DNA of 64,000 bases from Glycomyces amatae (GCF_020991375.1 NZ_JAJLQZ010000023.1:1-64000), one strand, 5' to 3'; positions 28,489 to 37,671 are shown, numbered from the stretch's first letter. Translations and numbers: made by a program. Notes: generated by a model not told the origin, from the letters alone.

Positions 28489-28994
28489 GGGAGCTCCTCG
28501 CGCCGTTCGGGCGCGTCCGCCTCTGGCCCGCGGTCGGCGCCGTGGCCGCCGCCGTGTCCTTCTGGGCCGTCGCGATGGTCTCGGGGGTCGACTTCTCCCT
28601 GTGGCAGCTGGTCCTGCTCGCCCTCGCGGGGCTGCTGGTCCTCTCGGTGGTCGACGGGATGCGCGCCGACACCGAGCCGGCCCCCGAGCTCATCGTGCGC
28701 ACCGTGAACGACCCCAGCTGGCGCCCCTTCGCCGACGTCAACCGCTGGGAGGACCGGCTCATCTTCGCCGAGACCAAACCCGGGCGCTTCGAGGGCTCCA
28801 ACGCCCAGCGGCAGCTGGTCGAGCTCGCCTCCGAGCGGCTGCGGCTGCGCCGCGGCCTCTCCCTGGAGCACCACCCCGACCAGTGCCGTGAGCTCCTGGG
28901 CGAGGAGACCTTCCTGTTCCTGACGCGGCCGACGCCCGACTGCCCCGCCCCCTGGCGGCTGGGCGAACACCTGAACGCCATCGAGGAGATTTGA
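28485..28994 (+). CDS. Small membrane protein of DUF58/MoxR operon
   Basis: A 169-aa protein with two membrane helices near the N-terminus (PAVGAVAAAVSFWAVAMV and LWQLVLLALAGLLVLSVV) and a cytosolic rest rich in Arg and Glu. No domain is recognised. It starts inside the stop of the DUF4129 gene (ATGA) and is adjacent to moxR, so it belongs to the same complex or pathway by context. A similar small gene between the DUF4129 and MoxR genes is common in Actinobacteria. Confidence 0.8.
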   Translation: MRELLAPFGRVRLWPAVGAVAAAVSFWAVAMVSGVDFSLWQLVLLALAGLLVLSVVDGMRADTEPAPELIVRTVNDPSWRPFADVNRWEDRLIFAETKPGRFEGSNAQRQLVELASERLRLRRGLSLEHHPDQCRELLGEETFLFLTRPTPDCPAPWRLGEHLNAIEEI

Positions 28995-29993
28995 ATGACC
29001 GAGCACCCGACCATCAGCCTCGACCAGGTCGCCCACCACGCGGGCGCGGTCCTGAAGTCCGTCCAGTCGGTCATCGTCGGCAAGGACGAACCGCTGCGGC
29101 TGGTCCTCGCCGGCATCCTCGCGGGCGGGCACGTCCTGCTCGAAGACCTCCCCGGCCTCGGGAAGACGCTCACGGCGCGGTGCTTCGCCCAGAGCCTCGG
29201 CCTGGACTTCCGGCGCCTCCAGTTCACCCCCGACCTGCTGCCCGCCGACGTCACCGGCTCCCTCCTCTACAACCAGAAGACCGGCGACTTCGTCTACCGC
29301 AAGGGCCCCGTCCACACCAACCTGCTGCTCGCCGACGAGATCAACCGGACGCCCCCCAAGACCCAGTCCGCGCTCCTGGAGGCCATGCAGGAGCGCCAGG
29401 TCTCGGTCGAGGGCGAGACGCACCGGCTGCCCGAGCCGTTCACGGTGCTCGCCACCTCCAACCCCGTCGAGTTCGAGGGCACCTACCAGCTCCCCGAGGC
29501 GCAGCTCGACCGCTTCCTCCTGCGGGTCTCCTTCGGCTACCCCACGCCCGACGAGGAGTGGGAGGTGCTCCAGCGCCGCCTCTCCCGGCGGGCCGAGGCG
29601 GTCGAGCTCGACCCCGTGATCGACGCGGCCACCCTGGTCGGCATGCAGCGCGCCCTCGAGCAGGTCACCGTCGAGGACTCGGTCGGGCGCTACATGGTCG
29701 CCATCACCGCCGCCACCCGCGGCCACGCCCAGGTCCAGGTCGGCGCCTCCCCTCGCGGGTCGCTCGCGCTGCTGCTGGCCTCCCGCGCCCTCGCCGTCCT
29801 CTCGGGGCGCGACTTCGTGACCCCCGACGACGTCAAGGGCGTCGCCGGGGCCGCCCTCGCGCACCGCATCACCCTCAAGCCCGAGCTGTGGATGCGCCGC
29901 ATCGACCCGGCCTCGGTCGTCGCCGACATCTGCCGCGGCGTCCAGGCCCCCCAGACCGCGCAGGCCCCGACCTACAGCGTCCAGCCGCAATGA
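28995..29993 (+). CDS. MoxR family AAA+ ATPase
   Basis: A 332-aa cytosolic AAA+ ATPase thought to act as a chaperone or activator of von Willebrand-factor/DUF58-type proteins. Motifs: Walker A near residue 50 in EDLPGLGKTLTA, Walker B LLLADEINRTPPKTQSALLE, sensor 1 TVLATSNPVEFEG, and the MoxR C-terminal lid VGASPRGSLALLLASRALA. All key residues are present. A GAGGAG ribosome site lies within the end of the previous gene, and its own stop overlaps the DUF58 start (ATGA). Confidence 0.94.
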   Translation: MTEHPTISLDQVAHHAGAVLKSVQSVIVGKDEPLRLVLAGILAGGHVLLEDLPGLGKTLTARCFAQSLGLDFRRLQFTPDLLPADVTGSLLYNQKTGDFVYRKGPVHTNLLLADEINRTPPKTQSALLEAMQERQVSVEGETHRLPEPFTVLATSNPVEFEGTYQLPEAQLDRFLLRVSFGYPTPDEEWEVLQRRLSRRAEAVELDPVIDAATLVGMQRALEQVTVEDSVGRYMVAITAATRGHAQVQVGASPRGSLALLLASRALAVLSGRDFVTPDDVKGVAGAALAHRITLKPELWMRRIDPASVVADICRGVQAPQTAQAPTYSVQPQ

Positions 29994-31348
29994 CGCTCGC
30001 CGGCGACCCCGCGCTGAACCTGCGCACCGACAACGCCCGGCCCGTCCGGCGGGCCCACGTCGAGCCCCCGGTCACCTGGCGCCGCACTCCGGCCCTGACC
30101 AGGGCCGTCGCCCTCGTCGCGGTGTGCCTGCTGGTGGCGGTCGCCTTCGGCCGGGTCGACCTGGTGCTCATCGCGGCGCCGTTCGCGCTCGGCACGACCC
30201 TGCTGCTCCAGCGCCGGCCCGTGCGGCCCCCCGAGGCCCGGATGGCCTCGGTCGACGACGCGTCCTGCGCGGAGGGCGCCACCGCCGCCGCGAGCCTCGT
30301 CGTCGTCAACCCCGAGCCGGTCCCGGTCACCACGCTGGTGACCGCCACCGCCGACCCCTGGATCGACCTGCACACCGGCAAGGGCGACTTCGCCGAGGCG
30401 CTCGCCCCCTCCACTGGCCGCGACATGGTCGTCGCCGGGCGCGCCCGCCGCTGGGGCGGGCACCACCTCGGGCCCGTGCACGTCCGCTCCACCGCCTGCG
30501 GCGGCCTGCTGGAGACCACCGTGCAGCGTCTGCCCGGCACCACCGTGTGGGTCCTGCCGGTGCCCGACTGGTTCGAGTCGGCCGAGTCCCTGCCGTTCGC
30601 CGACGGCGTCACCGGCGTCCACCGGTCCCGCCGCGGCGGCGACTCCGGCGAGCTCGCCGAGGTGCGCCTCTACCAGCCCGGCGACCGGCTCCGGCGCATC
30701 GACTGGCGCACCTCGATGCGCACGCGGGACCTCTACGTCAACGCCACCCTGTCCGAGCGCGACACCGACGTCACCCTGGTCCTCGACCTCCAGGTGGAGG
30801 CCGGGGCCTCCGGCGGCGTCGACGGGCCCGCCTCGATCGCCGACCTGACCGTGCGCGCCGCGGGCGCCGTCGCCTCCCACTACGCCCTCCAGGGCGACCG
30901 GGTCGCCTGCGTCGAGTTCGGCGCCCGCGGCCGCAGGATGCGCGCCGGGGCCGGGCGGCGCCACGCCGCCGCCACGCTGCGCTGGCTCGCCTCGGTGGAC
31001 ATCCCGCCGGACCCGCTCCCGCCCTCGCCGGAGATGCTCCGCCGCCAGCTCGCCGGGCAGCGCAGCCTCAACGTCGTCTTCACGCCCCTGCTGACCGACC
31101 GCGCCGTGCAGCTCATCGCCGCGCTCGCCCGCGCCGGGCGGCCCGTGCTGTGCGTCGACACGCTCCCGCCGCACGTCTCCCCGCCCGCCAGGACACATTG
31201 GACTCCGTACGCGGAGCGGCTGTGGCGCCTCGACCGCGCCAACACCGTCATGGAGCTGCGCGACCTCGGCGTCGCCGTCGAGCCCTGGCGCGGCTGGGCC
31301 TCCCTCGACACCGTGCTCGCCGACCTGAACCGGAGGCGCTACCGATGA
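29990..31348 (+). CDS. DUF58 domain-containing membrane protein
   Basis: A 452-aa protein. It has two N-terminal membrane helices (ALTRAVALVAVCLLVAVAF and VDLVLIAAPFALGTTLLL), a beta-rich region, then the DUF58 signature GELAEVRLYQPGDRLRRIDW and TSMRTRDLYVNATLSERD, followed by a von Willebrand-A-like fold. DUF58 proteins are the usual partners of MoxR ATPases. It overlaps moxR by 4 bp at its start and the repeat micro-ORF by 4 bp at its end, with GGAGG at 31332-31336 serving the latter. Confidence 0.92.
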   Translation: MTLAGDPALNLRTDNARPVRRAHVEPPVTWRRTPALTRAVALVAVCLLVAVAFGRVDLVLIAAPFALGTTLLLQRRPVRPPEARMASVDDASCAEGATAAASLVVVNPEPVPVTTLVTATADPWIDLHTGKGDFAEALAPSTGRDMVVAGRARRWGGHHLGPVHVRSTACGGLLETTVQRLPGTTVWVLPVPDWFESAESLPFADGVTGVHRSRRGGDSGELAEVRLYQPGDRLRRIDWRTSMRTRDLYVNATLSERDTDVTLVLDLQVEAGASGGVDGPASIADLTVRAAGAVASHYALQGDRVACVEFGARGRRMRAGAGRRHAAATLRWLASVDIPPDPLPPSPEMLRRQLAGQRSLNVVFTPLLTDRAVQLIAALARAGRPVLCVDTLPPHVSPPARTHWTPYAERLWRLDRANTVMELRDLGVAVEPWRGWASLDTVLADLNRRRYR

Positions 31349-31443
31349 GCACCCTCGACGAAGCCTGGGAGGCATGGATGAGCACCCTCGACGAAGCTTG
31401 CGAGGCGTGGATGAGCGCTCCCGACGAAGCCTGCGAGTCATAA
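31345..31443 (+). CDS. Micro-ORF made of three 11-residue repeats
   Basis: A 32-aa frame encoded by three 33-bp direct repeats, translating to three units of MSTLDEAWEAW type (the third is MSAPDEACES and stop). GGAGG lies 8 nt before the ATG, and ATG overlaps the DUF58 stop, so translation is likely. The TAA stop is immediately followed by the ATG of the next gene, which is in the same frame; the third repeat has TAA where the first two have TGG. The unit also begins ATGAGC like the next gene. It may couple translation of DUF58 to the downstream membrane protein. A stable peptide product is uncertain. Confidence 0.5.
   Translation: MSTLDEAWEAWMSTLDEACEAWMSAPDEACES
31345..31443 (+). repeat. 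Three 33-bp tandem repeats
   Basis: Units at 31345-31377, 31378-31410 and 31411-31443. The first two differ at three positions, the third at more. Each starts ATGAGC and contains GACGAAGC. Confidence 0.85.
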
Positions 31444-32070
31444 ATGAGCGATGTCCAGCGCGGCCTCGTCCGGGCCCTCACCGAAGGCGCCCGCGAACGC
31501 CTCAAGGCCGGCCGGGCCGGCACCGCCGGCTGGGTCCGGCGCGTCGCCCCCGCCGTGCTCCTGCTGCGCCTCGCGATCGCGCTGTCGCTCTTCCTCGCCG
31601 CCGAGCTCGCCGTCCCGCCCGAGTGGGCCGCCGCCGGGTTCTACATCGGCGCCGCCGCGCTCTTCGCGCTCGCCGCGGCCCTGCTCCCGGCCGGCATGGC
31701 CCCCCTCTTCGCCATCCTGTTCGTCCTGGCCTCCTGGCTCCTCAGCGGCGCCCTCGAACGGGCCGACGGCGGCGGCGACCCTTCCCTGTGGACGGCCGCC
31801 GCCCTCGCCTGCCTGCTGTACACCGCCCACGCCACGGCCGCCGTCACGCAGCGGCTCCGGACGACTACCGCAGTGGACGGTGAGATCATCCTCACCTGGG
31901 CCCGCCACCTGGGGCTGGTCCTGGCGTCGACTGTGGCCGCCGCCCTCACCCTGGCCCTGTTCACCGCCTATTTCACGGGCCTCACCGCGAGTGTCGCTAT
32001 CGCTGCGGGCATCGTCGCCGCGGTCACCGTGATCTACGTCCTTGCGCGTTCACTACACAAGAACCCCTGA
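31444..32070 (+). CDS. Membrane protein of unknown function
   Basis: A 208-aa protein with about five or six hydrophobic helices (for example LLLRLAIALSLFLAAELAV, GFYIGAAALFALAAALL and VAIAAGIVAAVTVIYVLARS) after a short basic N-terminus. No domain is recognised. The ATG directly abuts the TAA of the repeat micro-ORF without its own ribosome site, so translation probably depends on reinitiation. It is the last gene of the DUF4129/MoxR/DUF58 operon before ndh, whose start lies 21 bp downstream. Confidence 0.75.
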   Translation: MSDVQRGLVRALTEGARERLKAGRAGTAGWVRRVAPAVLLLRLAIALSLFLAAELAVPPEWAAAGFYIGAAALFALAAALLPAGMAPLFAILFVLASWLLSGALERADGGGDPSLWTAAALACLLYTAHATAAVTQRLRTTTAVDGEIILTWARHLGLVLASTVAAALTLALFTAYFTGLTASVAIAAGIVAAVTVIYVLARSLHKNP

Positions 32071-32090
32071 ACAGGGCCAGAATTGAACAT

Positions 32091-33467
32091 GTGAAACGTA
32101 TAGTCGTGATAGGTGCCGGTCACGTCGGTTTTTACGTTGCCGAACGCTTGAGCAAACTGCTGAAGGGCGACATCAAGCGCGGCCAAGTTGAACTGATGGT
32201 CATCGACCCCAACCAGCACATGACCTACCAGCCGTTCCTGCCCGAGGCGGCCGCTGGCTCCATCTCCCCGCGACACGGTGTTGTGCCGCTCCGTCAGGCC
32301 CTCAAGCACTGCACCATCCTCACCGGTGCCGTCACCGAGATCAAGCACGCCGAGCGCAAGCTCACCGTGCAGCCTTTCGCCGGACCCACCCGCGAGGTCG
32401 AGTACGACGAGGTCATCGTCGCCCCCGGCTCCGTCTCCCGGCCCCTGCCCATCCCCGGCCTGGCCGACGTCGCCATCGGCATCAAGTCGATGGGCGAGGC
32501 GATCTGGCTGCGCAACCACGTGCTCCAGCGCTTCGACATCGCCGCCACCACCGAGGACCCGGACGTGCGCCGCAAGGCCCTCACGTTCGTGACCGTCGGC
32601 GGCGGCTTCGCCGGCGCCGAGACCCTCGGCGAGCTCGAGGACCTCACGGCGAACATCGTCAAGAACTACCCGATGCTCGACGCCTCCGAGATCAAGTGGT
32701 ACCTCGTCGAGTACGCCAACAAGATCCTCCCCGAGGTCGGCCCCGAGATGGGCGCCTACGCCGCCCGCGAGCTCACCAAGCGCGGCGTCGACATCCGCCT
32801 CGGCACCACCCTCAAGTCCTGCGAGGGCGGGCACGTCGTCCTCACCGACGGCGAGGAGTTCGACACCGACACCATCATCTGGACCGCCGGCGTCATGCCC
32901 CACCCGCTGCTCAAGCAGTCCGACCTGCCGATCGGCCCCCGCGGCCACCTCGAGTGCAACACCCGCCTCCAGGTCGCGACCGGCGTCGAGGCCGGCACGG
33001 ACATCGTCGGCGAGGTCGTCGCGGGCGCCTGGGGCGCCGGCGACTCCACGCAGGTCCCCGACACCTCGGACTTCCCGATGGACTGGTGCACGCCCTCGGC
33101 GCAGCACGCCGTCCGCCAGGCCAAGGTCCTCGCGGACAACGTCTACCGCAGCCACGTCGGGCGCGAGCTCACGCCGTACGAGCACAAGTACATCGGCTCG
33201 GTCGCCGGCCTCGGCCTGTACAAGGGCGTCGCCAACACCTACGGCTTCAAGGCCAAGGGCCTGCTCGCCTGGCTCATGCACCGCGGCTACCACCTGTCGC
33301 GCGTGCCCGGGACCGGCCGCAAGGGCCGCGTCCTCGCGGACTGGATCGTCGGCTTCTTCACGAAGCGCGAAATGGTCCAGCTCGGTGAAATCCAGGCGGG
33401 GCGCGAGCCCTTCGAGGCCATCGCCGCAGGCACCGACCCCGCGCGGGCCGTCAAGTCCGTCGGATAG
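32091..33467 (+). CDS. ndh: Type II NADH dehydrogenase (NDH-2)
   Basis: A membrane-associated flavoenzyme that passes electrons from NADH to menaquinone without pumping protons. The 458-aa protein has the N-terminal FAD site VVIGAGHVGFYVAERL, the NADH-binding site FVTVGGGFAGAETLGEL, and AGAWGAGDSTQVPD followed by PSAQHAVRQAKVLADN near the quinone-facing C-terminus. The GTG start at 32091 has no ribosome site; CAGAAT lies 7 nt upstream, one base off the leaderless -10 pattern. A strong terminator follows the stop. The placement just before mtrA appears particular to this genome. Confidence 0.9.
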   Translation: MKRIVVIGAGHVGFYVAERLSKLLKGDIKRGQVELMVIDPNQHMTYQPFLPEAAAGSISPRHGVVPLRQALKHCTILTGAVTEIKHAERKLTVQPFAGPTREVEYDEVIVAPGSVSRPLPIPGLADVAIGIKSMGEAIWLRNHVLQRFDIAATTEDPDVRRKALTFVTVGGGFAGAETLGELEDLTANIVKNYPMLDASEIKWYLVEYANKILPEVGPEMGAYAARELTKRGVDIRLGTTLKSCEGGHVVLTDGEEFDTDTIIWTAGVMPHPLLKQSDLPIGPRGHLECNTRLQVATGVEAGTDIVGEVVAGAWGAGDSTQVPDTSDFPMDWCTPSAQHAVRQAKVLADNVYRSHVGRELTPYEHKYIGSVAGLGLYKGVANTYGFKAKGLLAWLMHRGYHLSRVPGTGRKGRVLADWIVGFFTKREMVQLGEIQAGREPFEAIAAGTDPARAVKSVG

Positions 33468-33479
33468 TCGTTACAGTGG

Positions 33480-33520
33480 GAGCACCACGGGTATCCACCC
33501 GTGGTGCTCTCGGCTTTTGC
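33480..33520 (+). terminator. Rho-independent terminator of ndh
   Basis: A 13-bp perfect stem (GAGCACCACGGGT, loop ATCC, ACCCGTGGTGCTC) followed by TCGGCTTTT. Confidence 0.85.
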
Positions 33521-33534
33521 GAGGTGGAAAACTG

Positions 33535-34230
33535 GTGTCCATGAGAGCACGTGTACTCGTCGTTGACGACGACCCCGCGCTGGCGGAGATGCTCGGCATC
33601 ATCCTCCGGACCGAAGGCTTCACCCCCACGTTCGTCACCGACGGCGAGAAGGCGCTCGCCGCGTTCAAGGAGCACCGCCCCGACATCGTCCTGCTCGACC
33701 TCATGCTCCCGGGCATGAGCGGCATCGACGTCGCCAAGGCGATCCGCGGCGAGTCCGGCGTGCCCATCGTCATGCTCACCGCCAAGTCCGACACCGTCGA
33801 CATCGTCCTCGGCCTCGAGTCCGGCGCCGACGACTACATCGTCAAGCCGTTCAAACCGAAGGAGCTGGTCGCCCGCATCCGCGCGCGCCTGCGCCGCGGC
33901 GACGACGTCACCCCCGAGCGCCTCGAGATCGGCAAGCCCGGCCTCCAGGTCCAGATCGACGTCCCCGCCCACCAGGTCACCCTCAACGGCGCCGAAGTCA
34001 AGCTCACCCCGCTCGAGTTCGACCTGCTCGTGGCCCTCGCCCGCAAACCCCGGCAGGTCTTCACCCGCCAGGTCCTGCTCGAGCAGGTCTGGGGCTACCG
34101 CCACTCGGCCGACACCCGCCTGGTGAACGTGCACGTCCAGCGCCTGCGCGCCAAGATCGAACCCGACCCCGAGCGCCCACAGCTCATCCAGACCGTGCGC
34201 GGCGTCGGGTACAAGGCCGGACTGGGCTGA
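33535..34230 (+). CDS. mtrA: Response regulator MtrA
   Basis: The OmpR/PhoB-type response regulator of the MtrAB system, controlling cell division, cell-wall hydrolase genes and development in Actinobacteria. At about 231 aa it has a receiver domain with the acidic pair in VLVVDDDPALAE, the phospho-acceptor Asp in IVLLDLMLPGMSGID and the Lys in DDYIVKPFKPKEL, then a winged-helix DNA-binding domain (LTPLEFDLLVALARKPRQVF, and RLVNVHVQRLRAKIE). The GTG at 33535 is preferred because GAGGTGG is 7 nt upstream; the ATG two codons later is the alternative. It is the first gene of mtrA-mtrB-lpqB. High similarity of the DNA-binding helix to known MtrA supports the call. Confidence 0.95.
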   Translation: MSMRARVLVVDDDPALAEMLGIILRTEGFTPTFVTDGEKALAAFKEHRPDIVLLDLMLPGMSGIDVAKAIRGESGVPIVMLTAKSDTVDIVLGLESGADDYIVKPFKPKELVARIRARLRRGDDVTPERLEIGKPGLQVQIDVPAHQVTLNGAEVKLTPLEFDLLVALARKPRQVFTRQVLLEQVWGYRHSADTRLVNVHVQRLRAKIEPDPERPQLIQTVRGVGYKAGLG

Positions 34231-34263
34231 TGCGCCCCCGGCGGACCCTGGCGGAGACCTAGA

Positions 34264-35913
34264 TTGACCGAACAGCGGAACCGGCCCCGTGAGAGGCCGG
34301 TGTGGCTCCGGCGGTCCGGCGGCGCCCTCGCCCGCTGGGCGGGCCGCGCCGCCAGGCCCCTGGTCGACCGCTTCCGCGCCTCGCTCCAGCTGCGCGTCGT
34401 CGCCTCGACCCTCATCGCCTCCACGGTCCTGGTCCTCATCTTCAGCTTCGTCGTGGCCGGATCGGTCACCTCCGGTCTCCTCGCCGAACGCGAGGAGACC
34501 GCCGTCGAGGAGACCGAGAACGCCGTCGAGCAGGCGGCCGAGCAGCTCGCCCCCTACGGCTCCACCTCCGACGAGGTACTCGCCACGACCATGCAGCGCA
34601 TCGTCAACGAGCTCGCCGAGGACCCGGTCTACGCGCCGGTCATCGTCCTGCGCACCGCCGACGGCGTCGTCACCAAGTCCCACGCCGTCTCCGGCGAAGC
34701 CCTCCCCTCCGAGGCGCTCCAGGACGTCGTGGCCGACCACAAGATCGCCGTCCAGTACGGCGACTTCGCCCTCGACAGCGACGAGCCCATGCCCTACCTC
34801 GTCGTCGGCTCCTACATCGACCTGAACGTCGACTACGAGCTGTACGCGTTCTACCGGCTGGACTCCCAGCAGGACGCCATCAGCCTGCTGCGCACCAACC
34901 TCGCCCTCGCAGGGGTCGCGCTCGTGCTGCTCCTGGGCGTCATCGCCGCCCTCGTCACCCGGCTCGTCGTCACCCCCGTGCGCGAGGCCGCCCGCACCTC
35001 CCAGCGCCTGGCCGCCGGGCTCCTCCACGAGCGCATGGAGGTGCGCGGCTCCGACGACCTCGCCCGCCTGGCCGGGTCCTTCAACCTCATGGCCGAGAAC
35101 CTCCAGAGCCAGATCCGGCGCCTGGAGGAGATGTCGATGATGCAGCGGCGCTTCACCTCCGACGTGTCCCACGAGCTGCGCACGCCCCTGGCGACCATCC
35201 GCATGGCCGCCGACCTGCTCTACGACAACCGCGACGACTTCGACCCGGTCACCAAGCGCTCCACCGAGCTGCTCCAGCACGAGATCGACCGCTTCGAGGA
35301 CCTCCTCCAGGAGCTTCTGGAGATCTCCCGCTTCGACTCCGGCTTCGCCTCGCTCGAAGTGGACGCCGTGGACGTCGCCCGCATCGCCGAGGACGTCGTG
35401 GCGGGCCTGTCCCACCTCGCGAGCGAGTGCGGCGTACCGGTCGCCGTCGCCAAGCCCGGGCGCCGCGTCATCGCCGAGGTCGACCCGCGCCGGGTCCAGC
35501 GGATCCTGCGCAACCTCGTCTCCAACGCCATCGAGCACGCCGAGGGCGGCCCCGTCGAGGTCACCGTGGCCGAGTCCGAGACCGCCGTCGCCGTCGCCGT
35601 CCGCGACCACGGCGTGGGCCTCAAGCCCGGCCACGCCGACCGCGTCTTCGACCGCTTCTGGCGCGCCGACCCCTCCCGCAACCGCAAGACCGGCGGCACG
35701 GGCCTGGGCCTGGCCATCAGCCTGGAGGACGCCAAACTCCACTCCGGCACTCTCCAGGCCGCCGGCGAGCCCGGCAAGGGCACCCTCTTCGTGCTGACGC
35801 TGCCGCTCCAGGCCGGGAACCGGGTCATCACCTCGCCGATCCCGCTGCGCTTCGACGCGCCGATCCTGCAACCCCTGGAACGCAAGGAGGCCCCGCATGC
35901 GACGCAGGACTAG
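34264..35913 (+). CDS. mtrB: Sensor histidine kinase MtrB
   Basis: The membrane sensor kinase that phosphorylates MtrA. The 549-aa protein has a basic N-terminus, a first helix (VVASTLIASTVLVLIFSFVVAG), an extracytoplasmic sensor of about 150 residues, a second helix (ALAGVALVLLLGVIAALVT), a HAMP domain, the H-box FTSDVSHELRTPLAT, N-box NLVSNAIEHA, and ATP-binding G-boxes (GVGLKPGHADRVFDRFWRAD, TGGTGLGLAIS). It starts with TTG after GGAGAC. The 3' end overlaps lpqB by 17 bp. This kinase-regulator-lipoprotein trio is conserved; LpqB modulates MtrB in mycobacteria. Confidence 0.95.
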   Translation: MTEQRNRPRERPVWLRRSGGALARWAGRAARPLVDRFRASLQLRVVASTLIASTVLVLIFSFVVAGSVTSGLLAEREETAVEETENAVEQAAEQLAPYGSTSDEVLATTMQRIVNELAEDPVYAPVIVLRTADGVVTKSHAVSGEALPSEALQDVVADHKIAVQYGDFALDSDEPMPYLVVGSYIDLNVDYELYAFYRLDSQQDAISLLRTNLALAGVALVLLLGVIAALVTRLVVTPVREAARTSQRLAAGLLHERMEVRGSDDLARLAGSFNLMAENLQSQIRRLEEMSMMQRRFTSDVSHELRTPLATIRMAADLLYDNRDDFDPVTKRSTELLQHEIDRFEDLLQELLEISRFDSGFASLEVDAVDVARIAEDVVAGLSHLASECGVPVAVAKPGRRVIAEVDPRRVQRILRNLVSNAIEHAEGGPVEVTVAESETAVAVAVRDHGVGLKPGHADRVFDRFWRADPSRNRKTGGTGLGLAISLEDAKLHSGTLQAAGEPGKGTLFVLTLPLQAGNRVITSPIPLRFDAPILQPLERKEAPHATQD

Positions 35914-37630
35914 CCTCGCCGCCGTCCTCGCCCTCGGCGTCACCTGGGCCGCGAGCGCCTGCGGCATCCCCTCCGGCAAGGCTCCCGAGGTCATCGGCGA
36001 CGCCCCCAGCGACTTCGACCAGTCCTCCGGCACCAGCGCCGAGGTGTACGGCCCGACCGACAAGCCCGAGGAGACCGTCCAGAACTACCTCAAGGCCGCC
36101 GCGGGCGACCCCGACGGGCGCAACGACCGCCTCAACGCCTTCACCGTCGGCGGCGAGCAGGAGTTCTCGGACCCGTCCACCGGCCTCGACCTGCTCGCCG
36201 GCGCCCACGTGGCCATCGACTCCAACGCCGGCGTCGGCTCCGCCACCGTCAAGGTGACCGGCTCGGTCGTGGGCACCTACCTGTCCAACGGGTCGGTGCG
36301 CATGAACTCCGCCCCCCGCGACTACGACGAGTCGTTCACCCTCCAGCGCGAGAGCCTCCAGGACAACTGGAAGATCACGGTGCCGCCCAACCAGGCGATG
36401 CTCGACTACTCCTACTTCACCACCGCCTACGAAGAGGTCCCGCTGTACTTCCAGGCCGGCCAGCGCGACCTCCTCGTGCCGGACCTGCGCTGGATCTTCG
36501 CCGACCTCGACCCCGAGATCGACCGGCGGCTGCGCCTGGGCTGGCTGCTGCTGGGGCCCTCCGAGTTCGTGAGCGTCGCCGCCCGCAACGCCGTCCCCGA
36601 GGGCACCGCGGGACGGGTCGGCGACGAGGACGGCGAGGTCGGCATCGAGCTCACCACCGCCCTCGGCGACGCGGTCGACGAGGACACGTCCCGCGCCATC
36701 GCCGCGCAGGTCGCCTGGAGCCTCGGGCTCGACAGCGACTTCACCCTCACCGTCGACGGCGGCGAGGCCTTCCACGGCAGCCTCGACAACTGGCGGGCCT
36801 GGAACGCCATCCCCGCCTCCGACGCGCTCTCCGAGACCGGCTACTTCATCGCCGAGGACACGGTGTGGGAGTACACGAGCAACGAGGAGGTCACCACCGC
36901 CTCGGCCGACCACACCTGGGTCGGGTTCACCCTCGCGGGTCTGCGGCAGGTCGCGGTCGGCGTCGACGGCCGCATCGCCGCGGTCGTGCAGGGCGCCGGG
37001 ACCGACACCCTCCAGGTCGGCACGAGGGACGACGCGATGCAGGTCATGGCCCAGCTCAGCGGGAGCCTCGCCGACCCGCAGTGGCTCTCCGACACCACGG
37101 TCATGGTCATCGACGACGGCACGCCGACCGCGGTCGACACCAGGACCGGGGCGGTCCAGACCCTCGAGGTGGGGGACGCGGTGACCTCGCTGGCGCTCGC
37201 CGCCGACGGGCGGCGCCTGGCCTTCGTGGAGGACGGCCTCGCGTGGATCGCGCCGCTGAGCGTCAACGCCGACGGGAACCTCCAGGCGGGGGAGCCCAAG
37301 CCGATCGGCCTGGACATCACCGACGTCACGGACGTGGCCTGGAGCTCGGAGAACTACCTGTGGGTGGCCGGGGTGCGCGGCGACGACCGGCTCTTGATGG
37401 TCGCCGTCGACAACTCGCGGACCGAGGTCCAGGACTGGACGCTGGGTCTGGACATCGCGCAGGTCGCGGCCAACCCGGCCGACCCGGTCGAGTCGAGCCT
37501 CAACCGCGGCGAACCGGTGCTCGTGGTCGCGAACGCGACGCTGTACCGGGTCCACTTCTCCGGGCCGGTCGAGGTCGAGAACGGCAACCACGCGGTGGCC
37601 GCGACGGCCCCGTTCACGGTGCCGCAGTGA
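35897..37630 (+). CDS. lpqB: Lipoprotein LpqB
   Basis: A 577-aa surface lipoprotein that interacts with the extracytoplasmic part of MtrB. The signal peptide ends in a lipobox (TWAASAC), giving lipidation at Cys22. A GerMN domain (about residues 180-320, including LLLGPSEFVSVAARNAVPEG) is followed by a C-terminal beta-propeller-like LpqB domain with repeated strands such as LALAADGRRLAFVEDG and DVAWSSENYLWVAG. Its start lies inside the mtrB 3' end (17-bp overlap), so translation is coupled. In most Actinobacteria comF, hpf and secA follow; here a terminator and the DUF3107 gene follow instead. Confidence 0.93.
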   Translation: MRRRTSLAAVLALGVTWAASACGIPSGKAPEVIGDAPSDFDQSSGTSAEVYGPTDKPEETVQNYLKAAAGDPDGRNDRLNAFTVGGEQEFSDPSTGLDLLAGAHVAIDSNAGVGSATVKVTGSVVGTYLSNGSVRMNSAPRDYDESFTLQRESLQDNWKITVPPNQAMLDYSYFTTAYEEVPLYFQAGQRDLLVPDLRWIFADLDPEIDRRLRLGWLLLGPSEFVSVAARNAVPEGTAGRVGDEDGEVGIELTTALGDAVDEDTSRAIAAQVAWSLGLDSDFTLTVDGGEAFHGSLDNWRAWNAIPASDALSETGYFIAEDTVWEYTSNEEVTTASADHTWVGFTLAGLRQVAVGVDGRIAAVVQGAGTDTLQVGTRDDAMQVMAQLSGSLADPQWLSDTTVMVIDDGTPTAVDTRTGAVQTLEVGDAVTSLALAADGRRLAFVEDGLAWIAPLSVNADGNLQAGEPKPIGLDITDVTDVAWSSENYLWVAGVRGDDRLLMVAVDNSRTEVQDWTLGLDIAQVAANPADPVESSLNRGEPVLVVANATLYRVHFSGPVEVENGNHAVAATAPFTVPQ

Positions 37631-37671
37631 GCGAAGGGCCCGGAGCCGATGCTCCGGGCCTTTCGCTCACA
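37628..37671. terminator. Terminator after lpqB
   Basis: A long hairpin with arms GTGAGCGAAGG...CCCGGAGC and GCTCCGGGCC...TTTCGCTCAC around a CGAT loop, starting at the lpqB stop codon. It lies just before the 53-bp repeats. Confidence 0.8.

Noticed and set aside
30124-31443. Long alternative frame over the DUF58 gene, and similar long minus-strand frames (for example under secA, sahH, manB and whiB)
   Set aside because: Arg/Pro/Gly-rich shadows typical of high-GC DNA; the overlapping frames carry recognised domains. Only the terminal micro-ORF at 31345 was kept.
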